Source: Candidatus Tectimicrobiota bacterium (GTDB lineage Bacteria; JACPSX01). From it: 10,802 bases of DNA. The position numbers were made by a program, and so were the translations under genes. Below, in pieces: positions 5,776 to 10,802 of the stretch. The stretch lies in assembly GCA_016193065.1 (NCBI GenBank), contig JACPSX010000003.1:1-10802 (forward strand), written 5' to 3'. The notes under the pieces are model-generated. The model was not told where the DNA came from, searched no databases, and saw only the letters and a program-made list of their open reading frames with translations. The number at the start of each line of letters is the position of its first letter. Position 1 is the stretch's first letter.

Positions 5776-6971
5776 ACCCCGCCCGTGCCACCCGCCCAAG
5801 TGAGGTGCGGATCGGTCTCTCCATATCGCTCAGTGGAATGTTCTCCCGCCAGGGCCGCCAGGGGCTTCATGGGCTCGAGCTCTGGGTCCGGGATACAAAC
5901 CATGCCGGCGGCCTGCTGGTTCCATCGTGGGGGCAACGGGTCCCTCTCCATCTGATCGTTTACGATGATCTGAGCCGGGCGGAGTCGGCGAAGCGAAACG
6001 TGCAGCAGTTAATCGCGGCGGATCGTGTGGACATTCTCTTCGGCCCTTACTCCAGCGGCCTCACGATGATCGTGGCCCCGCTGGCCGCGGCGGCCGGCAA
6101 GCTGCTCTGGAACCACGGAGGCACCAGCGACGCTCTGTTCCGGCAGGGCTGGCAACACCTGATCAGCATCGCCAGCCCCGCCGGCGACTACTTTCGCGCC
6201 TTGCCGGCTCTCCTTGAGTCCCACCACCCCGGCCTGCGCGGGTTGAGCCTTCTCCACGACCGGCGCGGAACGTTTGCGGCCAACGTGGTGAGCGGCCTGG
6301 TCGAATCCTGCACTGAAGCGGGGATCCTCCTGTCTCCTTTTCCCTTTGAGTCCCCGCTTCGTCTGGCTTCTGATCTGGTGGCGGAAGCGCTGGCGCGGGA
6401 GCCCGGGGGGCTGGTGGTGGTCGGGCGGTATCAGGACGATGTGGAGGTGGTCGCGGCCTGCGCGGATTCTTTGCAACCTCCGAAGTTTGTGGCCGCCGTG
6501 GCGGCGGGACTCAATGCCTTCGGCACGGAGCTCGGTTCCCTGTCCGAAGGGGTGGTCGGTTCAAGCCAGTGGGAACCTGGACGGACCGCGGATCCCGTGA
6601 CGGGTCCTGCGCCCGGGGAATTTGTTGCGGCGTTCCGGAAAGCCTACGGGGAAATGCCCGAGTACCCGGCCGCGCAGGCTTACGCTCTGGGGATCATCCT
6701 GGAGAAGTGCGTGGAGAAGGCCGAAGACCTGGACGATGCCCATCTCCGCGCCGCCGCCTTGGGCCTGGACGTGACGACGTTGTTCGGCTGCTTCCGCCTC
6801 GATCCGGTTACGGGCCGCCAGATCGGCCATCAGGGGCTCCTGGTCCAGTGGGTCGCGGGGCAAAAGGTGGTGCTGTGGCCTCCGTCGGCTGGCGGGGCCT
6901 CTCTCAAGGAGTTCACTCCTTCTAAACAAGATCGGGGCGATGAGCTGGATTCCGGACTTACTATTGCCTGA
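5772..6971 (+). CDS. Leucine/amide-type substrate-binding protein lacking a signal peptide
   Basis: This 399-residue protein is a type-I periplasmic-binding fold of the leucine/amide/urea receptor family. It opens with RIGLSISLSGMFSRQGRQGLHGLELWVRDTN, the usual first strand and helix, then the LIVYDD strand (about 61-66), DILFGPYSSGLTMIVAPLAAA (about 87-107), and LWNHGGTSDALFRQGWQHLI where ligand-loop residues normally lie. The second lobe follows (VVVGRY, EYPAAQAYALGIIL). The N-terminus, MNPARATRPSEV, is polar with no hydrophobic core, so no signal peptide or lipobox exists. The start is fixed by a 4-bp ATGA overlap with the ATP-grasp gene. No permease or ATPase genes adjoin it. A cytosolic ligand receptor similar in principle to AmiC of the Pseudomonas amidase operon is therefore more likely than a transport component (inference). 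The ligand is unknown. Confidence 0.85.
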   Translation: MNPARATRPSEVRIGLSISLSGMFSRQGRQGLHGLELWVRDTNHAGGLLVPSWGQRVPLHLIVYDDLSRAESAKRNVQQLIAADRVDILFGPYSSGLTMIVAPLAAAAGKLLWNHGGTSDALFRQGWQHLISIASPAGDYFRALPALLESHHPGLRGLSLLHDRRGTFAANVVSGLVESCTEAGILLSPFPFESPLRLASDLVAEALAREPGGLVVVGRYQDDVEVVAACADSLQPPKFVAAVAAGLNAFGTELGSLSEGVVGSSQWEPGRTADPVTGPAPGEFVAAFRKAYGEMPEYPAAQAYALGIILEKCVEKAEDLDDAHLRAAALGLDVTTLFGCFRLDPVTGRQIGHQGLLVQWVAGQKVVLWPPSAGGASLKEFTPSKQDRGDELDSGLTIA

Positions 6972-6975
6972 AATC

Positions 6976-6982
6976 AGGAGGG
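6976..6982 (+). promoter_or_regulatory. Ribosome binding site deciding the nitrilase start
   Basis: AGGAGGG lies 8 nt before ATG 6991. The in-frame ATG at 6940 lies inside the preceding gene and would add 17 residues unlike a nitrilase N-terminus. Confidence 0.8.
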
Positions 6983-6990
6983 TTCCTCCC

Positions 6991-8004
6991 ATGTCTTCAA
7001 AGTCGAAAATTATCGCCGCGGCGGTGCAGGCAGCCCCGGTCTACCTGAACAAGGAAGCTTCCCTTGAAAAAGCCTGCGGGTTGATTGCGCAGGCCGCCGA
7101 AAGGGGGGCCGACTTGATTGCGCTGCCGGAGGCTTTTCTTTCCGGTTACCCCTACTGGATCTGGTTTCAGCCCATCGGGGAGGGGATCCCCTATGCCGTG
7201 CGGCTGTTTGAAACATCCGTAAAGGTACCGGGACCGGAGACGGAAGCTCTGGGGGCTGCAGCTCGCAAGGCCGGAGCCTATGTCGTGATTGGCGTGAACG
7301 AGCTGGAGAACAAGGCCCTCTACAACACGCAGCTCTTCTTCGACCGCGAAGGGAAGCTGATCGGCAAGCACCGGAAGTTCAAGCCCACCTATGCGGAGAA
7401 GGTCATCTGGGCCGACGGGGACGGCAGCACCCACCGCGTTTACGAAACGGATTTCGGCGGCCTTGGTGGTTTGATTTGCGCAGAACATGCCATGGCCCTG
7501 CCCGGTTTCACGCTGGCTTCCATGGGAGAGAGGGTGCACGTCGCGATCTGGGTGGGGTTTGCAAGCTGTCTCGGGGAAGCCCGCCGGGAGGGCTTCCGGA
7601 ATCTCACCCAGGCGGCTGCTGTCTACCATGCCGTCGCCTTCCAGAGTTTTGTCGTCAACTCTCAATCCATCGTAGATGACTCCGCCCTGGAGGTTTTAGG
7701 CCATCCCAAAGAGATGGAGAAGGGCGGAGGATGGACGGCGATTATCGCCGCCGGTTCGGGCCGGATTCTTGGCGGACCGCTGGTGGATGATGAAGGGATC
7801 GTTTCCGCGGAAATCAACCTTTCCGACGCGATCCCGTTCTACTTCAACCGCGACGTGACCGGCCAGTACTGGTCCCCGTTTTTCACCGTGCAGTTCGATC
7901 CCAGGCCGCACTCCTCCGTCCAAATCGCCACGGAGCCTGGGGCTCCGAGGTACCAGTCGACGGAACCCGATGAACAGGATGCGGGCCCAGAGATCGGCCC
8001 GTAG
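6991..8004 (+). CDS. Nitrilase-family carbon-nitrogen hydrolase
   Basis: This 337-residue cytosolic enzyme belongs to the nitrilase branch of the C-N hydrolase superfamily. The catalytic set is readable: Glu47 in DLIALPEAFLSGYPYW, Lys129 in GKHRKFKPTYAE, and nucleophile Cys163 in GLGGLICAEH, with the accessory Glu165 at Cys+2. Length and the conserved YNTQLFFDREGK and WTAIIAAGSGRILGGP segments are typical of nitrilases proper rather than amidases. The family hydrolyses nitriles (or adds water to them), sometimes amides or cyanide. The nucleophile context is Cys-Ala-Glu-His where classical nitrilases have Cys-Trp-Glu-His, which suggests altered specificity. It lies 19 bp after the binding-protein gene and is the last gene of the operon. 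A neighbouring radical SAM gene recalls conserved Nit1-type nitrilase clusters, but the other Nit1 cluster genes are absent here. Nitrile hydrolysis is likely, and the substrate is unknown. Confidence 0.9.
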   Translation: MSSKSKIIAAAVQAAPVYLNKEASLEKACGLIAQAAERGADLIALPEAFLSGYPYWIWFQPIGEGIPYAVRLFETSVKVPGPETEALGAAARKAGAYVVIGVNELENKALYNTQLFFDREGKLIGKHRKFKPTYAEKVIWADGDGSTHRVYETDFGGLGGLICAEHAMALPGFTLASMGERVHVAIWVGFASCLGEARREGFRNLTQAAAVYHAVAFQSFVVNSQSIVDDSALEVLGHPKEMEKGGGWTAIIAAGSGRILGGPLVDDEGIVSAEINLSDAIPFYFNRDVTGQYWSPFFTVQFDPRPHSSVQIATEPGAPRYQSTEPDEQDAGPEIGP

Positions 8005-8036
8005 CGTCCTGACTTCCTGGGAGGCCGCTGAGAAAC

Positions 8037-8076
8037 CCTCCGTTCACCCTTCGACTATGCTCAGGGCGAACGGAGG
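8037..8076. repeat. Dispersed-type palindromic repeat, possible bidirectional terminator
   Basis: The arms CCTCCGTTC (8037-8045) and GAACGGAGG (8068-8076) are perfectly complementary over 9 bp. CCCT/AGGG (8047-8050 with 8063-8066) extends the helix past one mismatch, leaving a 12-nt loop TCGACTATGCTC. The core resembles the TTCGAC...GCTCAGGG...GAACGG palindromes I recall as scattered in many GC-rich environmental genomes. It sits between two convergent genes, where a two-way transcription barrier would be expected, but there is no T-tract. Confidence 0.7.
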
Positions 8077-8148
8077 AAGTCCTGAAATTGCTGATGATTT
8101 TCCAAAGACTTTTCGCATCCTGCCGACAGAGCCTGGCGAGAGAGCGAT

Positions 8149-8526
8149 TTATCGGCGGTAGAATTTGCGCCGGAGCTTGGTTCCATAGAAGCTTACGGTC
8201 TGCAAGTTGAACGAGCGGCGTTTGAGAAGGTCGAGGCGGATTCTCTTGAACTGGATCTGCTTCAGCACTGTTCTGCGATCTTCCCTGTCGTAGACGTGTT
8301 GCAGGAGATCTTCGAGGCTGTGAATCTCTTTCAGCAACTGCGCCTCGGGTGGTAAGACGTTGGCGTTTTTCAGCAGAATGTAAGCTGTCCTTAATTCCTC
8401 CGGAACGCAGCTCAGGTCTTCCAGGTTCAGCGGCTTGCCTTCACCGGGCAGGTTCTCGAAGGCCCCGGCCTTCTGGGCCTCCAGGATTCTCTGTTCGACG
8501 ACCCTGTGCAGATAGGACAGCGCCAC
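8149..8526 (-). CDS. DUF1992 / DnaJ-C28-type conserved domain protein
   Basis: This 125-residue protein carries the DUF1992 (DnaJ homologue subfamily C member 28 conserved) domain: VVEQRILEAQKAGAFENLPGEGKPL (about 9-33), then VPEELRTAYILLKNANVLPPEAQL (about 41-64). A charged, probably helical tail ends in a Lys/Arg-rich stretch. The biochemical role of the family is unknown, and no J-domain is present. No signal peptide or membrane helix is seen, so it should be cytosolic. The start is a GTG with a GGAGG Shine-Dalgarno 5 nt upstream; no better start exists in the frame. It is convergent with the nitrilase operon and transcribed alone here. Confidence 0.85.
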   Translation of the reverse strand: MALSYLHRVVEQRILEAQKAGAFENLPGEGKPLNLEDLSCVPEELRTAYILLKNANVLPPEAQLLKEIHSLEDLLQHVYDREDRRTVLKQIQFKRIRLDLLKRRSFNLQTVSFYGTKLRRKFYRR

Positions 8527-8798
8527 TTGATCCTCCGCGAATCCGCTTGCCCGTCTTCTGAATTCTATTGCATCCGTGAGCCGGGTTCAACGGGCACGCC
8601 CGCGGGGACTATCCAGAAACCGCCCTCTGCGGCGATTTACACCCATATATTCAATTGGAAAGGTAAGGGGCAGACCCTCGCCGATGAAATCTCATCAGGT
8701 CTGAAGTCGGGTTATACAGACAATCGCCGCAGTGTTTGCCCAGTCAGACCACCCCCTACAATCCCTTATAAGTCATGGATAAAACAGAATTGTCGGCG

Positions 8799-8828
8799 TT
8801 GCTGGAGGGTGTCCACCGGTGATATGAT
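8799..8828 (+). promoter_or_regulatory. Weak promoter candidate for the SDR gene
   Basis: TTGCTG (8799-8804) and TATGAT (8823-8828, five of six consensus bases) are separated by 18 bp. The -35 is poor. Transcription from here would give a leader of about 80 nt containing the inverted repeat before the SDR start. Confidence 0.3.
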
Positions 8829-8877
8829 GGTAAAAACACGGAATTATGCCGGTCAGCATAATCAATCATCGGGCTCG

Positions 8878-8901
8878 CTGTTCACTATCCACCGTGAACA
8901 G
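8878..8901 (+). promoter_or_regulatory. Inverted repeat at the SDR ribosome binding site
   Basis: CTGTTCAC (8878-8885) and GTGAACAG (8894-8901) form a perfect 8+8 bp inverted repeat with an 8-nt spacer. Its right arm shares its last two bases with the only Shine-Dalgarno candidate, AGGA (8900-8903). As RNA it could hide the ribosome site; as DNA it has the size of a dimeric repressor site. Confidence 0.5.
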
Positions 8902-8913
8902 GATTTGTAATTG

Positions 8914-9630
8914 ATGAAAGCAATTATCGTTGGTGCCTCTTCGGGTATCGGTGCGGCTTTGGCGCATGTCCTCATCCAGCACGGTTATCGTGTGGGTCTC
9001 GTTGCCAGGCGATTACCCCTCCTGCTCGAGTTGCAGAAGAAACTCGGACCCACCTCGTTTGTCAAACAGGCTGATATCGCGGACACGGCTGCCGGAAGAG
9101 AGCGACTCTACGAGCTGATCAGAGAGATCGGCGGTGTCGATCTGGTTGTGATCAGCGCAGGCACGGGATTTATCAATCCTTCTCTCGATTGGGATTTGGA
9201 AGAACAAACGATCGCCGTGAATGTGTCCGGGTTTACTGCGGTTGCGGATGTGGCGATGCACTGGTTTCTGAAGCAGTCGTCGGGTCATCTGGTGAGCATT
9301 TCCTCAATTGCGGCTTTACGCGGAAGCGGTGAGGCCCCTGCCTATAACGCTTCGAAGGCGTTCGTGTCCAATTATATGGATGGGCTGCGTCAGAAGGTTA
9401 CAAAGTTAGGGGTGCCGATCATCATCACAGACATTCAAGCAGGATTTGTTGATACAGCGATGGCAAGGGGTGAGGGCTTGTTCTGGGTGGCTTCGCCGGA
9501 AAAGGCCGCAGTCCAGATCTACCAGGCCATCCGAAAGAAGAGAAAGCATGCGTATGTTACAAAACGCTGGCGGCTCATTGGCTGGTTCCTTAAGTTTGCA
9601 CCCAATAACTTATACGATCGATTGGTTTAA
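8914..9630 (+). CDS. Short-chain dehydrogenase/reductase (SDR)
   Basis: This 238-residue classical SDR has the cofactor loop GASSGIG at residues 7-13, Arg32-Arg33 after the second strand (favouring NADP(H) over NAD(H)), Asp54 at the adenine contact, active-site Asn103, and the catalytic Ser131, Tyr144 and Lys148 (YNASK). The usual NNAG motif is replaced by SAGTG. A basic, hydrophobic C-terminal end (KKRKHAYVTKRWRLIGWFLKF) may touch the membrane. The ATG at 8914 gives the family N-terminus MKAIIVGASSGIG. A TTG at 8911 is better spaced from the weak AGGA site and would add one residue. The gene is AT-richer than the operon upstream and stands alone. The family is clear; the substrate (often a lipid or polyketide-like carbonyl) is unknown. 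Confidence 0.9.
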   Translation: MKAIIVGASSGIGAALAHVLIQHGYRVGLVARRLPLLLELQKKLGPTSFVKQADIADTAAGRERLYELIREIGGVDLVVISAGTGFINPSLDWDLEEQTIAVNVSGFTAVADVAMHWFLKQSSGHLVSISSIAALRGSGEAPAYNASKAFVSNYMDGLRQKVTKLGVPIIITDIQAGFVDTAMARGEGLFWVASPEKAAVQIYQAIRKKRKHAYVTKRWRLIGWFLKFAPNNLYDRLV

Positions 9631-9721
9631 TCCATGGACTGCCAAAGTGTGGCTGCTATTGCGACCGTTCTGAAACCATTCATAAACCCGCCGTTCTCAG
9701 TAAGGTTCAAAGGAGGAGATC

Positions 9722-9877
9722 ATGGCAGTGAAACGGGTCTGTGCCATCGACATCCATTAGGGGAATGCCAAGCGGTTGTTGAAGATGTAAAATGCCCAGG
9801 TATTGTTCTTCGCGAACGATCTTTACCTGTGAGTTCACGTGATCTTTGAGGGTAAAGCAGTATGGTTTAGGGAGCGG
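9722..9877 (+). pseudogene. Decayed small gene, possibly DsrE-like
   Basis: A very strong ribosome site AGGAGGAG (9711-9718) precedes ATG 9722, but the frame stops after MAVKRVCAIDIH (TAG 9758). In the same frame the sequence goes on to look protein-like between further stops: GNAKRLLKM (TAA 9788), NAQVLFFANDLYL (TGA 9830), VHVIFEGKAVWFRER (TAG 9878). The last two pieces resemble the ...FAN...V-VIFEG-AV core of DsrE-family proteins, recalled rather than searched. Four stops in one frame with a preserved start region suggest a small cytosolic gene inactivated by point changes. The alternative is a 12-residue leader peptide upstream of the MFS gene. Confidence 0.35.
9821..9857 (+). repeat. Inverted repeat upstream of the second MFS gene
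   Basis: CTTTACC (9821-9827) and GGTAAAG (9851-9857) are perfectly complementary over 7 bp with a 23-nt loop that contains the palindrome TCACGTGA. It could be an operator or leader hairpin for the MFS gene 42 bp downstream. It overlaps the decayed gene, so chance is possible. Confidence 0.3.
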
Positions 9878-9899
9878 TAGCGGTTAGGGAGGGGGAAAA

Positions 9900-10802
9900 A
9901 TGACAGCGGGAATCGTTGCTGGCTTATTTGCCGCCGCGCTCGCTTCGCCCGCCTGGGCCGATGTGGGACACGGGCATGCCTCCGAGGTGAAAATAGCCGG
10001 GCCGCTGTGGGTTTGGGCCGCGGGACTCGGCGGTTTGACCCTCATCGTGTTCATCCTGATCCGGCTGGCCCGCCGGGGAAGCTTCACCGCCGAGCGATTC
10101 CGGGGCTTCAGCCGCAACGCCCGCCTGCTGATCCTGCGCAGCCCGTTCAGCGGCCTGTCCGCGAGCCTGGTGCGTCTCCTCTTCAACCTCTATCTCCTGG
10201 CCGTGGGCTTCGACACGCTGTTTGTGGCCAAGTTCGCGGCCGTCAACTGGATCTTCCACGGCCTCTCCGTCATCCCGTCCGGAATCCTGTCGGACCTCTT
10301 TGGCCGTCGTCGTGTCTTCCTTATTGGCTACACCGGCAACCTCCTGGCCACGGCCGCGATCCTCTTCGTCACGGATCCCACCTGGCTCCTCGTCCTGGCG
10401 GCGATCATCGGTCTTTTCGAGGGCGGTCACGCCATTGTGGGTCCCCCCTTCATGGTCGAGCAGAGCCGGCCGGAGGAGCGCGTACACCTCTTCAGCCTGA
10501 ACGGGGGAATCCAGGTGGGCGCCGCCAGCCTGGGAAACCTGGCGGCCGGTGTGCTTCCGTTTGTCTTCGCTGCTCTGCTGGGAATCGGGCCGGAAAGCGC
10601 CTGGGCCCGGCGAGGCGCCCTGATCTGCGCCCTGCCCATCATGCTTTTCTCCATGATCCCCATCTATCTGATCCGGGAGGAGTGGAAACCGATCGATATC
10701 CGGCGCTGGGTGAAGGGCATCGAGAGCTACGGGCGGATCGGGATGCTGGCATTGACGGAGGGATTGGTCGGACTCGCCCTGGGATTCTCCGCTCCCTTCT
10801 TC
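9900..10802 (+). CDS. MFS transporter with signal-peptide/TM extension, C-terminus cut
   Basis: The frame is open from ATG 9900 to the right edge (301 codons). The ribosome site is GGGAGGGGG just upstream. Residues 1-20 (MTAGIVAGLFAAALASPAWA) look like a cleavable signal peptide ending in an Ala-Trp-Ala site. A short segment DVGHGHASEVKIAG follows, then a transmembrane helix at about 35-56. The MFS body begins near residue 86. Motif A, GILSDLFGRRRV, lies at 128-139 in the loop after the second MFS helix, and further helices follow at about 142-157, 162-182, 201-229 and 239-257. MFS proteins normally start with helix 1 and have no cleaved signal, so the roughly 80-residue extension is unusual and adds an odd helix. 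Substrate unknown. At least one more half-transporter would lie beyond the edge. Confidence 0.85.
   Translation, partial: MTAGIVAGLFAAALASPAWADVGHGHASEVKIAGPLWVWAAGLGGLTLIVFILIRLARRGSFTAERFRGFSRNARLLILRSPFSGLSASLVRLLFNLYLLAVGFDTLFVAKFAAVNWIFHGLSVIPSGILSDLFGRRRVFLIGYTGNLLATAAILFVTDPTWLLVLAAIIGLFEGGHAIVGPPFMVEQSRPEERVHLFSLNGGIQVGAASLGNLAAGVLPFVFAALLGIGPESAWARRGALICALPIMLFSMIPIYLIREEWKPIDIRRWVKGIESYGRIGMLALTEGLVGLALGFSAPFF

Larger units (their letters stand above)
8527..8913. other. Intergenic, AT-richer region upstream of the SDR gene
   Basis: No gene is supported. An open frame at 8506-8910 has no recognisable product or ribosome site. A hairpin CAGACC/GGTCTG (8671-8676 with 8698-8703) encloses a second helix GATGA/TCATC (8683-8687 with 8692-8696). 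A 15-residue ORF at 8775-8822 (MDKTELSALLEGVHR) resembles the start of a longer protein but stops at once and has no ribosome site. It may be a relic. Confidence 0.4.

Noticed and set aside
6940-6990. Earlier in-frame ATG for the nitrilase
   Set aside because: It lies inside the preceding gene, lacks a ribosome site, and adds residues unlike a nitrilase N-terminus. AGGAGGG precedes ATG 6991.
8575-8605. GGGTTCAA resembling a tRNA T-loop
   Set aside because: The flanking bases do not form a 5-bp T-stem, and no acceptor, D or anticodon arms are found upstream.
8506-8910. 134-codon plus-strand frame between the DUF1992 and SDR genes
   Set aside because: There is no ribosome site, its start overlaps the DUF1992 gene antisense, the composition is unlike a protein, and no family is recognised.
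1-10802. CRISPR array, insertion sequence or rRNA/tRNA gene
   Set aside because: No regularly spaced repeats, transposase genes, terminal repeats with target duplications, or RNA gene signatures were seen on either strand.

Overview
The window is a GC-rich bacterial segment with tight gene packing and mostly strong Shine-Dalgarno sites. It encodes a probable selenoprotein, so the host should use selenocysteine. Gene content (a CUAEP-tail radical SAM protein, a DUF1992 protein, a ChrB, and a palindrome of the TTCGAC...GCTCAGGG type) fits an uncultured or environmental Gram-negative lineage such as Desulfobacterota, Methylomirabilota/Rokubacteria or Nitrospirota. That placement is a guess from gene content, not a measurement.

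Layout. (a) 1-2380, minus strand: a chromate-resistance-type operon. A promoter at 2351-2379 carries a perfect 6+6 bp inverted repeat over its -10 element. It drives chrB (2328 to 1225) and then, 27 bp later, an MFS transporter (1197 to beyond the left edge). No ChrA-type chromate pump is seen. (b) 2600-8004, plus strand: a compact five-gene operon. It encodes a radical SAM protein with a B12-binding-like N-terminus and a C-terminal Cys-Sec-Ala-Glu-Pro tail (2663-4183, in-frame TGA at 4115 followed by a SECIS-like hairpin), a NifU/NfuA-type Fe-S carrier domain (4216-4515), an ATP-grasp carboxylate-amine ligase (4522-5775), a leucine/amide-type substrate-binding protein without a signal peptide (5772-6971), and a nitrilase-family C-N hydrolase (6991-8004). 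(c) 8005-8526: a palindromic repeat sits between convergent genes, followed by a minus-strand DUF1992 gene. (d) 8527-9899: a visibly AT-richer stretch with a short-chain dehydrogenase (8914-9630) and a likely decayed small gene (9722-9877). (e) 9900 to the right edge, plus strand: a second MFS transporter, partial, with an unusual signal-peptide-plus-helix extension at its N-terminus.

The most interesting item is region (b). A routine stop-to-stop annotation ends the radical SAM protein at ...WFC. The next bases are TGA GCG GAG CCC, which read Cys-Sec-Ala-Glu-Pro, the signature tail of a known but functionally undescribed radical SAM family. The reading frame then runs 21 more codons through a perfect 7-bp hairpin placed where a bacterial SECIS should be. 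The partners point to C-N bond chemistry: an amide-forming ATP-grasp ligase, a nitrilase-type hydrolase, and an apparently cytosolic small-molecule receptor reminiscent of AmiC of amidase operons. A dedicated Fe-S carrier probably serves the radical SAM enzyme. The substrate and product are not deducible from the sequence.
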